NCBI GenBank assembly: GCA_028280265.1
Contig: JANQMD010000046.1
Location: forward strand, 41,856 to 105,855
Source of the DNA: Flavobacteriaceae bacterium
Lineage (GTDB): Bacteria > Bacteroidota > Bacteroidia > Flavobacteriales > Flavobacteriaceae
Direction of reading: 5' to 3'
DNA: 64,000 bases
Shown here: positions 23,973 through 32,742 of the stretch, piece by piece
Layout of the letters: each line of letters opens with the position of its first letter
How positions within the stretch are numbered: position 1 is the first letter of the stretch
The notes under the pieces: generated by a model
What the model was told of the DNA's origin: nothing
The model's input: the letters and a program-made list of their open reading frames with translations, nothing else
The model's database searches: none
Position numbers and translations under genes: made by a program

Positions 23973-24785
23973 ATGCAAATTCATAACTACGAAGGCATAA
24001 AAATTACTGATTATAATCAGTCTCTCACAAATGATTCCTTAGTCGTTGAAGCTCCTTTGCAAATCAATATCAATGAAAAAGCTTACACGGTAGTCATGAG
24101 AACTCCTGGAAATGACACAGAGCTTGTTAGAGGTCTATTGTTTGCTGAAGATATTTATAAAAATAATCTCCCTCTTCAAACTACCATTTTAGAAAAAGAC
24201 AATCATATTCCAAAAGTGATTAATATTATGATTTCTAAAGATGATTTAGGAGCAGGATATTTAAACAAGAGAACACTCTTATCGGTTTCTTCATGTGGTA
24301 TTTGTGGAAAACAGCAATTGGAAGATTTAGATGTATCGGGAGAAAAACTATCTGATGCTGCCTTGTTCTCCTCTGAAAACACTCGCATGATGTTTGATGT
24401 TTTTCGACAACAACAGAAAACATTTCACCAAACTGGAGGCAGTCATGCTGCGGGAGTATTTGATGAAAACTACCAACTCCTCACACTAAAAGAAGATATT
24501 GGAAGGCATAACGCTGTGGATAAGTGTGTGGGAGACTTACTCAACAAAGGAAAGCTAAAACAAGGAAGTTTTTTATTGGTAAGCGGACGTGTTTCTTATG
24601 AAATTGTATCCAAAGCTTTCTTAGCGAAAATTCCTGTAATTGTTGCTGTCTCTGCTTGTTCTTCTATGGCTGTAGATTATGCTAAAGAGCTAGGTATTTG
24701 CCTTATCGGTTTCACCAGAGAACACAAAATGACCATTTATTCGAACCCAACATTTTTAAAACCATTCACATCACATGGGATCTAA
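23973..24785 (+). CDS. fdhD: Formate dehydrogenase accessory sulfurtransferase FdhD
   Basis: FdhD carries sulfur from a cysteine desulfurase to the molybdenum cofactor, giving the sulfurated Mo needed by formate-dehydrogenase-like enzymes. The 270 residues include EAPLQI and MRTPGNDTELVRGLLFAEDI (about 25-60), the essential SSCGICG CxxC pair near 108-114, and GGSHAAGVF plus KEDIGRHNAVDK near 150-185. ACSSMAVDYAKELGICLIGFTR at the end is also typical. The last 11 bases overlap the next gene, which encodes its probable client enzyme. Cofactor biosynthesis genes (moa/mob/moe) are not in the window. Confidence 0.95.
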   Translation: MQIHNYEGIKITDYNQSLTNDSLVVEAPLQININEKAYTVVMRTPGNDTELVRGLLFAEDIYKNNLPLQTTILEKDNHIPKVINIMISKDDLGAGYLNKRTLLSVSSCGICGKQQLEDLDVSGEKLSDAALFSSENTRMMFDVFRQQQKTFHQTGGSHAAGVFDENYQLLTLKEDIGRHNAVDKCVGDLLNKGKLKQGSFLLVSGRVSYEIVSKAFLAKIPVIVAVSACSSMAVDYAKELGICLIGFTREHKMTIYSNPTFLKPFTSHGI

Positions 24786-27066
24786 AAAAATACACGCACA
24801 ACCTCCTGAAAATCTAACAGGAATTGAATTGAAAAAAATTCCTGAATCTGCTGTCGGTGTCAAAGCCATCCAATCTGCACTTTCTCATATCAGTTCTGAG
24901 GTTGGATTAGGTAAAGGGGTAGGCCTCTTGGCCAAACTTAATCAAACAGATGGATTTGATTGCCCAGGTTGTGCCTGGCCAGATCCCGATGAGAAAAGAG
25001 CTTTCTTAGCCGAATATTGCGAAAATGGTGCAAAAGCAGTTGCAGAAGAAGCAACAAAAAACAGGGTATCTCCCTTATTCTTTACGACACATTCTGTTCA
25101 AGAGTTATCGGAATTATCTGATTATGAAATTGGCAAAAAAGGACGTATCACACATCCGATGATTTTGAAAGAGGGAGCTACACATTACGAGGAAATTTCT
25201 TGGCAGGAAGCCTTTCAGATGGTAGGAAAAGAATTAAATGCTCTAGATACTCCCGATGAAGCTATTTTTTACACTTCAGGGAGAACCAGTAACGAAGCTG
25301 CATTTTTATACCAGCTTTTTGTTCGTCAATATGGTACCAATAATCTTCCCGATTGCTCTAATATGTGTCACGAATCCAGTGGTGCTGCATTATCAGAAAC
25401 CTTGGGAATTGGAAAAGGCTCTGTGACTTTGGATGATTTTAATCATGCAGAATTGGTCATTGTTATGGGGCAAAATCCAGGAACCAATCACCCTAGAATG
25501 CTTACTGCTCTTGGAGAAACAAAAAAAAGAGGTGGAAAAATCATCACCATCAATCCATTGCCAGAAGTTGGATTGATGCGCTATAATGATCCTCAAAACC
25601 CATTGAAATGGATCGGTAAAGGGCAAAAACTAACCGATATTTTTCTCCAAGTGAAGATCAACGGGGATGTCGCTTTATTGAAAATTATCATGAAGTTATT
25701 ACTAGAAAAAGAGAAAGTACAACCTCATTCCATTTTCGATCACGATTTTATTGAAAAAAAGACTTCTGGTTATAAAGACTTCATTAAAAATTTAGAAGAA
25801 TATTCTATTGATGAGTTGTTGCCACAAACTGGTTTAGAATTTTCTGTAATTCAAGAGGCTGCAGACCTCATCGCGCAAAAGAAAAAAATTATTATCTGTT
25901 GGGCTATGGGACTCACACAGCACAAGAATGCAGTGGACAACATTCGTGAGCTTGTTAACTTATTGCTCCTTAAAGGAAGTATTGGAAAAAAAGGAGCAGG
26001 AACTTGTCCTGTTAGAGGTCATTCTAATGTACAAGGAGATCGTACGATGGGCATCTGGGAAAAACCAAAAGATGCATTTTTAGACAATCTTGAAAAAGAG
26101 TTCAATTTTAAAGCTCCACGAAAACATGGCTACGATGTGGTAGGTGCCATCGAAGCTATGCATCAACAAAAGGCCACGGTTTTTATAGGTATGGGTGGGA
26201 ATTTTATCTCTGCAACACCTGACACAGAATATACAGCTGAGGCATTGAGAAATTGTAATTTGACCGTTCATATTTCTACAAAACTAAATCGAAGTCATCT
26301 CATTCATGGGAGTCAAGCACTGATTTTGCCTTGCCTAGGACGTTCTGAAAAAGACATTCAAGAAAGTGGTGAGCAGTTTGTAAGTGTAGAGAACTCCATG
26401 GGCGTAGTACATCAGTCTTCTGGACATTTAAAACCCTCTTCTGCTTCTTTACTAAGTGAACCTGCAATTGTAGCGGGAATGGCGGAGGCAACCTTAAAAA
26501 ATTCTAAGGTATCATGGAAAGATTTGGTGAAAAATTACGATTTGATCCGAAACAAAATTGAAGTCACCATTCCTGGTTTTGACAACTACAATGAACGTGT
26601 ACGCAAAAAGGGAGGGTTCTATTTACCCAACAATGCAAGGGATAATAACTTTTCTCCTACACATTCTGGAAAAGCGAATTTTACCATCAATCAGATTTCT
26701 GATATTGAACTGACTCATAATCAATTTATGATGATGACCATCCGTACACACGATCAGTACAATACAACTATTTACGGATTGGATGATCGATATAGAGGTG
26801 TTTTAAATGAGCGTAGAGTGATTTTTATGAATCAAAAAGATATGGATGACCAAAGACTTACAAAACTTGATTTGGTAAATCTTGTGAGTCATTTTGAAGG
26901 AGAAAAAAGAATCGCCAAAGGTTTTTTAGTAATTCCTTACAGCATTCCAAGACAATGCACAGCTACTTATTTTCCCGAGGCTAATGTTTTGGTGCCTATT
27001 AAAAGTAAGGCACGAATCAGCAATACTCCCGCTTCCAAAACTGTGATCATCACTATTGAAAAATAA
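24775..27066 (+). CDS. FdhF/YdeP family molybdopterin oxidoreductase
   Basis: This is a cytoplasmic molybdopterin bis-MGD enzyme of the FdhF/YdeP subgroup, 763 residues. No twin-arginine or other signal is present. Near residue 62 the segment FDCPGCAWPDP keeps only two Cys where classical formate dehydrogenases have a four-Cys [4Fe-4S] motif, as in YdeP. NMCHESSGAALSETLG near 200-215 holds the Cys that would ligate Mo, and GTCPVRGHSNVQGDRTMG and GKANF are dinucleotide-binding segments. Substrate is unknown: YdeP is linked to acid resistance in E. coli, and formate oxidation is not established. It is translated with FdhD (11-base overlap) and directly followed by a barrel-like protein gene. 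Confidence 0.92.
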   Translation: MGSKKIHAQPPENLTGIELKKIPESAVGVKAIQSALSHISSEVGLGKGVGLLAKLNQTDGFDCPGCAWPDPDEKRAFLAEYCENGAKAVAEEATKNRVSPLFFTTHSVQELSELSDYEIGKKGRITHPMILKEGATHYEEISWQEAFQMVGKELNALDTPDEAIFYTSGRTSNEAAFLYQLFVRQYGTNNLPDCSNMCHESSGAALSETLGIGKGSVTLDDFNHAELVIVMGQNPGTNHPRMLTALGETKKRGGKIITINPLPEVGLMRYNDPQNPLKWIGKGQKLTDIFLQVKINGDVALLKIIMKLLLEKEKVQPHSIFDHDFIEKKTSGYKDFIKNLEEYSIDELLPQTGLEFSVIQEAADLIAQKKKIIICWAMGLTQHKNAVDNIRELVNLLLLKGSIGKKGAGTCPVRGHSNVQGDRTMGIWEKPKDAFLDNLEKEFNFKAPRKHGYDVVGAIEAMHQQKATVFIGMGGNFISATPDTEYTAEALRNCNLTVHISTKLNRSHLIHGSQALILPCLGRSEKDIQESGEQFVSVENSMGVVHQSSGHLKPSSASLLSEPAIVAGMAEATLKNSKVSWKDLVKNYDLIRNKIEVTIPGFDNYNERVRKKGGFYLPNNARDNNFSPTHSGKANFTINQISDIELTHNQFMMMTIRTHDQYNTTIYGLDDRYRGVLNERRVIFMNQKDMDDQRLTKLDLVNLVSHFEGEKRIAKGFLVIPYSIPRQCTATYFPEANVLVPIKSKARISNTPASKTVIITIEK

Positions 27067-27067
27067 C

Positions 27068-28597
27068 ATGAAAACTATTTTATCGCTTCTTTTACTACTC
27101 TTTGTGAGTCGCCTTGCTGCGCAAGAAAATGAAATTCCTAAGAGATATACGCAAAAAGGATTTGTGATGGCGGATTTCCTATCGGTTGACATGCCGACAA
27201 ATGATTTAGGAATTGACGAAGATCATATGGGTTTATCTGGTATTCATTACAATCTTCAATTTCAGAACTTTTACACAGGTCTTGGGTTTTATGGTGCAAT
27301 TCGAGGAAAAAGAGGTGGTTTTTTTACTTTGGGTGTAAATGCAGGAGTCAAATCAAACCTTACTGACAAATTGTTTTTAGACACTGGGTTACATTTTGGA
27401 GCTGGCGGTGGCGCTAGTGCTCCCGATGGAGGTGGTGCTTTTATATTGCCTCATCTAAATTTGGGGTATCAGTTTCATCGATTTTCATTGACTACAGGTT
27501 ATAGCTATATCAACTTTTTTGATGGAGGGAATATCAGAAGTCATCAGCTAAATGTGGCTGTTCAAATTCCAGTTGATTTGAATTACACGGATTTCTCTTA
27601 TCAAGACAAAGCTTTTAATGCTAATGAATTGACAAATTCTAATTGGGACAGAAAAGGAAAACGTCTGGCTTTTCAGTTTCATCTCAATAATTTATCACCA
27701 AGAGGGAGATCGCAAGACACAAGAGGAGAGTCTCTAAATGGCAATACCATTCGATTGGCAGGTTTTGAACTGAATTCTTATTTCAATGACCGTTGGTTTT
27801 TCTTTGCTAAGTTCGATGGTGCCTACGATGGGATTCCTGCAGGATACATGAACATATTTCTGGGCGGAGGCTACCACTTTTCTTTCAATCAAAACAGAAC
27901 CAATATCCTCACCAAATTTGGATTGGGTGCTGGCGGCGGCGGCGGTGTAGATACCCAAGGAGGTATCTTAGTCTATCCAGACCTTTCCATAGAGCAGCAT
28001 ATAGTCAATGGCTTTTATCTGTCAGTCAATACAGGCTTCTTAATGAGTCCTAATTCCTTTTTTTCCACTTCTACTTTTGGTGTAGGCGTTAAGTATTATA
28101 CCCAACTAAATGGCATACAAAGTAGTAATGATCAGAAACCCAAATTCAAAGGTTTTGAAATTATTACCAAGCAAGATGTATATCACAATGCAGAAAGGGG
28201 AATTAATCCTACAGAAAATTTATATCAACTTTCGATTCAGTTCAACTACCATTTGAATAAAAATGTTTATCTGGCAGGACAAACTTCTTTTGCCAATTTT
28301 GGAAATGCAGGTGCTTATGCAGAGGGAATAGTAGGAATGGGATTGCAAACCAATTACTTTCTAGCTGATAAAATAAATTTCTTCGCACAAGGATTGATTG
28401 GTGGTGCTGGCGGTGGTGATATTAGTACAGGACAAGGGCTAATCGTAAAACCTAGTATTGGATCTCATTATCGAATCAATGGGAATTTAGCTTTGCGTGG
28501 CGCCTTAGGGTATGTAAAAGCACGAGGTGGAAGTTTAAGCAGCCCTTTTGTAAACTTAGGATTGAGCTATCGCCTGTCTTTCTTACAAGCAAATTAG
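27068..28597 (+). CDS. Exported outer-membrane-barrel-like protein with three glycine-rich blocks
   Basis: No named family is recognised. The ATG at 27068, one base past the upstream stop, gives a clean signal peptide (TILSLLLLLFVSRLAAQ). The 509-residue product alternates hydrophobic and polar residues and ends in an aromatic-rich strand (VNLGLSYRLSFLQAN), which suggests an outer-membrane beta barrel. Three Gly-rich blocks occur with similar followers: FGAGGGASAPDGGGAFILP (about 117), LGAGGGGGVDTQGGILVYP (about 296) and GGAGGGDISTGQGLIVKP (about 461). This suggests an internally repeated architecture. Its place right after fdhD and the YdeP-type gene suggests co-transcription, but any functional link is unknown. 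Confidence 0.8.
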   Translation: MKTILSLLLLLFVSRLAAQENEIPKRYTQKGFVMADFLSVDMPTNDLGIDEDHMGLSGIHYNLQFQNFYTGLGFYGAIRGKRGGFFTLGVNAGVKSNLTDKLFLDTGLHFGAGGGASAPDGGGAFILPHLNLGYQFHRFSLTTGYSYINFFDGGNIRSHQLNVAVQIPVDLNYTDFSYQDKAFNANELTNSNWDRKGKRLAFQFHLNNLSPRGRSQDTRGESLNGNTIRLAGFELNSYFNDRWFFFAKFDGAYDGIPAGYMNIFLGGGYHFSFNQNRTNILTKFGLGAGGGGGVDTQGGILVYPDLSIEQHIVNGFYLSVNTGFLMSPNSFFSTSTFGVGVKYYTQLNGIQSSNDQKPKFKGFEIITKQDVYHNAERGINPTENLYQLSIQFNYHLNKNVYLAGQTSFANFGNAGAYAEGIVGMGLQTNYFLADKINFFAQGLIGGAGGGDISTGQGLIVKPSIGSHYRINGNLALRGALGYVKARGGSLSSPFVNLGLSYRLSFLQAN

Positions 28598-28735
28598 TTT
28601 TTTTTAAATCCTGAAATTGATGTATCAACTTCTATCCTAAGCTCGTGCTCACTGTTTAACTGAGTATAAAATCAATTCCTATTCTTATCTCAATCTATCT
28701 AGAGATGCCTCGATTCCACTCACAGACATGGCAGA

Positions 28736-30052
28736 CTATTTTGTAACTGGAGTCCCATACAAATCAAAATCACCTGCTTCGTGGATTTTGATATCTACAA
28801 ACTCGCCCATCTTGATGTAATGCGCTCTCGCGTCAACTAAGACATCGTTGTCTACGTCGGGTGAATCAAATTCGGTACGTCCATAGAAATAATTTCCTTC
28901 TTTTCTATCGAACAGACACTTAAAAGTCTTGCCTATTTTTTCTTGATTGATTTCCCAAGAGATTTGAGATTGCAACTCCATAATTTCATTCACTCTACGG
29001 AACTTCACATCGGCAGGAACGTCATCTTCTAAGACAAAAGCACCCGTATTCTCTTCGTGGGAATACTCAAAAGCTCCCAAACGCTCAAAACGCATCTCTT
29101 CTACCCAATCTTTTAATTCCTGAAACTGTTCTTCTGTTTCTCCAGGGTACCCTACTATCAATGTTGTACGAATGGCCATATTGGGAACTGCCTCACGGAA
29201 CTTATGAATGAGAGCAGTCGTTTTTTCATGGGTCGTTCCACGCTTCATGGATTTTAAAATCTCCGTATTGATGTGCTGTAGTGGAATGTCTAAATAGTTG
29301 CATACTTTTGGTTCGTTCTTCATCACCTCTAACACATCCATTGGAAATCCTGTTGGAAAGGCGTAATGCAAACGAATCCACTCGATTCCTGCTACTTTCA
29401 CCAAAGCTTGAAGCAATTCAGCCAAAGCCCGTTTCTTATAGATATCCAATCCGTAATAGGTTAAATCCTGAGCAATGAGCATGATCTCTTTGATTCCTTT
29501 CTCAGCTAATTTCTCGGCCTCTATGACGATCTCTTCAATGGGAGTGGATTTGTGTTTCCCTCTCATCAAAGGGATGGCACAAAACGAACAGGGTCGATCG
29601 CATCCCTCAGCAATCTTTAAATAGGCATAGTGTTTTGGTGTCGTGGTCAAACGCTCTCCTATTAGTTCATGCTTGTAATCTGCTTCTAAAACTTTGAGTA
29701 AGTTGGGAAGATCATGGGTTCCAAAATATTGATCTACATCGGTAATCTCCTTTTCTAAATCTGGCTTGTAGCGTTCACTTAAACAACCCGTTACAAAAAC
29801 TTTATCTACGTCTCCAGCTTCTTTTTTACCTACATAATGTAAAATGGTATCAACAGATTCTTCTTTGGCTTTTCCAATAAAACCACAAGTGTTGATCACA
29901 ACAATATTCCCTTCGTCATTTTCATCCTCATGAACAACTTCTTTCCCGTTGGCTTTTAGCTGCCCCATTAATACTTCTGAATCATAGATATTCTTGGAGC
30001 ATCCGAGAGTTACTACATTGATCTTATTCTTTTTTACGGTCTTTGTTCTCAT
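28736..30052 (-). CDS. rimO: Ribosomal protein uS12 methylthiotransferase RimO
   Basis: RimO is a radical-SAM enzyme that adds a methylthio group to an Asp of ribosomal protein uS12. The 438 residues have an N-terminal MTTase domain with cluster Cys18, Cys56 and Cys90 (VTLGCSKN, NTCGFIG, VTGCLSERY). The radical-SAM cluster is CDRPCSFC at 151-158, GKHKSTPIEEI follows, and a TRAM domain closes the protein (about 375-438). RimO-type features include RGKHKS and the short TRAM, which separate it from MiaB. It lies downstream of ftsY on the same strand, with three accessory genes in between. Confidence 0.95.
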   Translation of the reverse strand: MRTKTVKKNKINVVTLGCSKNIYDSEVLMGQLKANGKEVVHEDENDEGNIVVINTCGFIGKAKEESVDTILHYVGKKEAGDVDKVFVTGCLSERYKPDLEKEITDVDQYFGTHDLPNLLKVLEADYKHELIGERLTTTPKHYAYLKIAEGCDRPCSFCAIPLMRGKHKSTPIEEIVIEAEKLAEKGIKEIMLIAQDLTYYGLDIYKKRALAELLQALVKVAGIEWIRLHYAFPTGFPMDVLEVMKNEPKVCNYLDIPLQHINTEILKSMKRGTTHEKTTALIHKFREAVPNMAIRTTLIVGYPGETEEQFQELKDWVEEMRFERLGAFEYSHEENTGAFVLEDDVPADVKFRRVNEIMELQSQISWEINQEKIGKTFKCLFDRKEGNYFYGRTEFDSPDVDNDVLVDARAHYIKMGEFVDIKIHEAGDFDLYGTPVTK

Positions 30053-30095
30053 ACTTTATTGGTTGAAAGGAGTAAGAAGAAAGGAGAAAATCTTT

Positions 30096-30452
30096 TTACT
30101 TCAAACTAACTTTCATTTTTTTGATATACGCATTTAAAATTTTTGATACCTCAGAAAGTTGTTCTTGTAAACTTTCAGTTGTTGAAAAATTCAAATCTTG
30201 AATCAGAATAAGAAAATACCTAGTTTCTTCTAAAGAACCATTGGCTATGTACATAAAGCGTAGTCTTTCTTTTAAACTTATTCTACCAAACCCTTCTACA
30301 ATATTAGCAGGAACTGAAACACTACTTCTTTGAATTTGATTAATCAGACCAAACCTTTCTGAATCTGGTAGCTTAGAAGTCAGTTTATAAACCTCTAACA
30401 CCAAATTGTGTGCTTTTCTCCAAAGCACTAAATCTTTAAAACTCTTTCCCAT
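30096..30452 (-). CDS. Four-helix-bundle protein (23S rRNA intervening-sequence protein family)
   Basis: This is a 118-residue all-helical protein. FKDLVLWRKAHNLVLEVYKLT at 5-25, FGLINQIQRSSVSVPANIVEGFGR at 34-57 and a C-terminal helix are the hallmarks of the S23/IVP family, first found encoded in intervening sequences of 23S rRNA genes. Such genes are also common as solitary chromosomal copies in Bacteroidota, as here. The role is unknown, with homopentameric assembly known for one member. It sits between the amidase and rimO with a short gap either side. Confidence 0.9.
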   Translation of the reverse strand: MGKSFKDLVLWRKAHNLVLEVYKLTSKLPDSERFGLINQIQRSSVSVPANIVEGFGRISLKERLRFMYIANGSLEETRYFLILIQDLNFSTTESLQEQLSEVSKILNAYIKKMKVSLK

Positions 30453-30556
30453 AGCTTTTATTTTTATTTATTCTTTCTCTTTAATTCTTTCTCATTTACC
30501 CTTTCTTATGTTTTCCTTTTCAATAGGCCACAAAAATACTCTTTCTGTTGAGAACT

Positions 30557-32200
30557 CTACTCATAACCTGAGGGCAATTTTCGATGCTTCGTTAGTTTTT
30601 CAAAGATGGTTCCTAATACTAATAATTTTGCTTCTTGCTTGGACTTCACAATGAAAGTCATACTTACCGGTTCACCCGATTTTTTATAACCCATAGGAAC
30701 AGTAATATTGGGGTATTCTGCAACTGCAGAGTACGAAGAGTAGTAATTGTTGATGGATAAGATCGCATCCAAATTTTCTTTATCCAAGGCCTCGAAATAG
30801 CTATGAGCATTGCTCATCAAAGTCTTTTTGATTTTCTTCAATTGTTCAACTGTAGTGGTATCCTTTAGAATCCCCTCAAACAGTTGCTGTCCATAAGGCG
30901 CTCTTAACAATGTATCCTTCAAATTAAAATCAATAATATCTTTTATGGAACGAACAGTCACTTCTTTATCGGCATACTTTTCCAGATAGTCTGGAAGATC
31001 ATGCTTCATATCGATGTTAAGCAGTGTTAAGAATCCTGTTAAACCCACTTGTGGTGGAGTAATCTCAACAATTGTTGCTCCATTTTCTTTCATTTTATTC
31101 ACATTGGCATTGAATAGGGAATCTTGTAAGTATGATTTGATTACACCCAATCGCTTTCCTTTGAAACTATCATTAAACGTTCCGTAATTTTCATCTACAT
31201 ATTGATAGGATTTTGCATCAGAAGGATCGTAACCAAACATCGCATTGATCAAAATAAAATTATCCATCACGTTCTTGGTCATCGGGCCTGGAGTATCTAA
31301 GGTACTGGAAATAGGAACAATACCAGCTCTACTCAATAACCCAATCGTAGGCTTTAAACCGACAACTGAATTTTGACTGGATGGAGAAGTGATGGATCCT
31401 GAAGTTTCAGTTCCTACAGCTGCCACGGCATAATTTGCAGCGACGGCGACTCCACTTGCCGCACTAGAGCCTCCTGTTTCAAATTCTCCTCTACCATATG
31501 GATTTAATGTTTGCCCTCCCACTGCACTGTAACCCAAAGGACAGCCACTACAGAAGAAATATGCCCATTCACTTAAGTTTACTTTTCCTAAAATCAACGC
31601 GCCTTCTTCTTTTAATCGCTTCACAATAAAAGCATCTTCTGTGTTCTTATTCTCTGCTAAAGCCAAAGCTCCAGCTGTGGTAGGCATTCCAGAGGTATTG
31701 ATGTTATCTTTTAATAGAATAGGCATTCCATAAATTTTATATGGAGTTACTTTTTTTCCACTTCGTTCCTGATCTCTTTTTCTTGCCTCCACCAAGACCT
31801 TAGGGTTCAACGCAATGATGGCATTTAACGATTTCGTAGAATCACTTTCAAACTTTCGAATTCTATACAAGTAGAAAAGGGTTAATTTCTCGTAAGAAAG
31901 TTTTCCTTTTCTGATGTGATCCTGAAGTGTAGGAATGTTTTGCTCAATGATAAGTGGCTTCAAAGAATCATATTGCTCCTCAGAAAACGCAGCCAATTCT
32001 TTTTCAAAAGGCTGAAACACTTCATTCATATCCAAATACTTGGACTGAATGAGTTTAAATTTCATTCTAGATTTTTGGTGATCTTGCTGCTTTTTTAACT
32101 GAGCAGATTCATCGTATTTCTTAAAATATTTTGGAGTTTCCTCTTGGTCACATGAAATGAAAAGTGCGAAGGAAAAAATGAGGAGTGTAATTTTTCTCAT
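30557..32200 (-). CDS. Amidase-signature family lipoprotein
   Basis: This is an amidase-signature hydrolase of 547 residues carrying an N-terminal lipoprotein signal (LLIFSFALFISC), so it probably acts in the periplasm or on the cell surface. The Ser-cisSer-Lys triad is visible: Lys164 in PILLKDN, cis-Ser near 245 in GGSSAASG, and nucleophile Ser269 in GTETSGSITSP. NSVVGLKPTIGLLSRAGIVP follows as in family members. Substrates range from amides to peptides and cannot be read here. A leading segment (about 20-95) is extra relative to GatA-like enzymes, and the lipoprotein signal also excludes GatA. It lies upstream of the four-helix-bundle gene on the same strand. Confidence 0.9.
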   Translation of the reverse strand: MRKITLLIFSFALFISCDQEETPKYFKKYDESAQLKKQQDHQKSRMKFKLIQSKYLDMNEVFQPFEKELAAFSEEQYDSLKPLIIEQNIPTLQDHIRKGKLSYEKLTLFYLYRIRKFESDSTKSLNAIIALNPKVLVEARKRDQERSGKKVTPYKIYGMPILLKDNINTSGMPTTAGALALAENKNTEDAFIVKRLKEEGALILGKVNLSEWAYFFCSGCPLGYSAVGGQTLNPYGRGEFETGGSSAASGVAVAANYAVAAVGTETSGSITSPSSQNSVVGLKPTIGLLSRAGIVPISSTLDTPGPMTKNVMDNFILINAMFGYDPSDAKSYQYVDENYGTFNDSFKGKRLGVIKSYLQDSLFNANVNKMKENGATIVEITPPQVGLTGFLTLLNIDMKHDLPDYLEKYADKEVTVRSIKDIIDFNLKDTLLRAPYGQQLFEGILKDTTTVEQLKKIKKTLMSNAHSYFEALDKENLDAILSINNYYSSYSAVAEYPNITVPMGYKKSGEPVSMTFIVKSKQEAKLLVLGTIFEKLTKHRKLPSGYE

Positions 32201-32246
32201 GGTATCTATTTATCTACCAAAGATACCCCATAAAATTCAGAAGAAT

Positions 32247-32681
32247 TTATGCTCGCTCTTCGAAAGGAATAATGATTCCTTTTTCAACGTAATTTTTTAA
32301 TCCGTTGAGTAAAATCGCCCAACAAAATGAAGAATGTTTTAGATGGTCATTCTCTTCTGGCCATCCAGTATGACTGAAACGTACATAGGTTCCGTTTTCT
32401 TTTTCTTCCATAGCAAAACCAAAGGTCGTAGGGTTCCAATCATCATCCGCATCTGTCATTTGAATAAAGAAAGATTCATTTTCTTTCACTTCAGAGACTT
32501 GTCCATACCAGTTGTAAGCATCTGTGAAATTGAGATTGTATATAGTTCCTGACTTAGGTTCTCCTGAAGACTTTAAGGACCACCAATTGTTCAAATGCTC
32601 TGGAAGAGAAATAGCATCAAAAACTTTTTTAGCAGAAGCTTTGATGAGTAAGTTGTGGTATATGGAAAAACCTGAGTTCAT
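32247..32681 (-). CDS. SRPBCC (AHSA1-like) domain protein
   Basis: This is a 144-residue protein with the START/Bet v1-like fold of the AHSA1 group. SIYHNLLIKASAKKVFDAISLPEHLNNWW is the typical first strand-helix, and FSHTGWPEENDHLKHSSFCWAILLNGLKNYVEKG the closing helix. Such proteins bind hydrophobic ligands; some are toxin-related or stress proteins. The ATG at 32681 was chosen: the frame can be extended to 32720, but those 13 residues come from a palindromic repeat (32688-32731) rather than from conserved sequence. It lies 22 bases after the repeat's end near ftsY. Confidence 0.85.
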   Translation of the reverse strand: MNSGFSIYHNLLIKASAKKVFDAISLPEHLNNWWSLKSSGEPKSGTIYNLNFTDAYNWYGQVSEVKENESFFIQMTDADDDWNPTTFGFAMEEKENGTYVRFSHTGWPEENDHLKHSSFCWAILLNGLKNYVEKGIIIPFEERA

Positions 32682-32687
32682 TTTTGG

Positions 32688-32731
32688 ATTCCCTTTCCTG
32701 CCTGTCGCAGACTGGTTCAAGGGAATGACAT
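32688..32731. repeat. Palindromic repeat, GGAATGACAT family, between ftsY and SRPBCC gene
   Basis: ATTCCCTT (32688-32695) and AAGGGAAT (32719-32726) are perfect inverted arms with an inner CCTGCC...CAGACTGG that is itself partly self-complementary. GACAT follows the right arm as in the copies at 6131 and 33752. Confidence 0.75.
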
Positions 32732-32742
32732 AAAGGTAACGA

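Noticed and set aside
24775..27066. Classical formate dehydrogenase alpha subunit
   Set aside because: The N-terminal four-Cys [4Fe-4S] motif is missing; the CPGCAWPDP segment and overall order fit the YdeP-type subgroup.
30557..32200. GatA subunit of the aspartyl/glutamyl-tRNA amidotransferase
   Set aside because: The amidase has a lipoprotein signal and lacks GatB/GatC neighbours, so it is an exported amidase-signature enzyme.
32682..32720. N-terminal extension of the SRPBCC protein
   Set aside because: The 13 additional codons are read from a palindromic repeat and are not part of the family fold.
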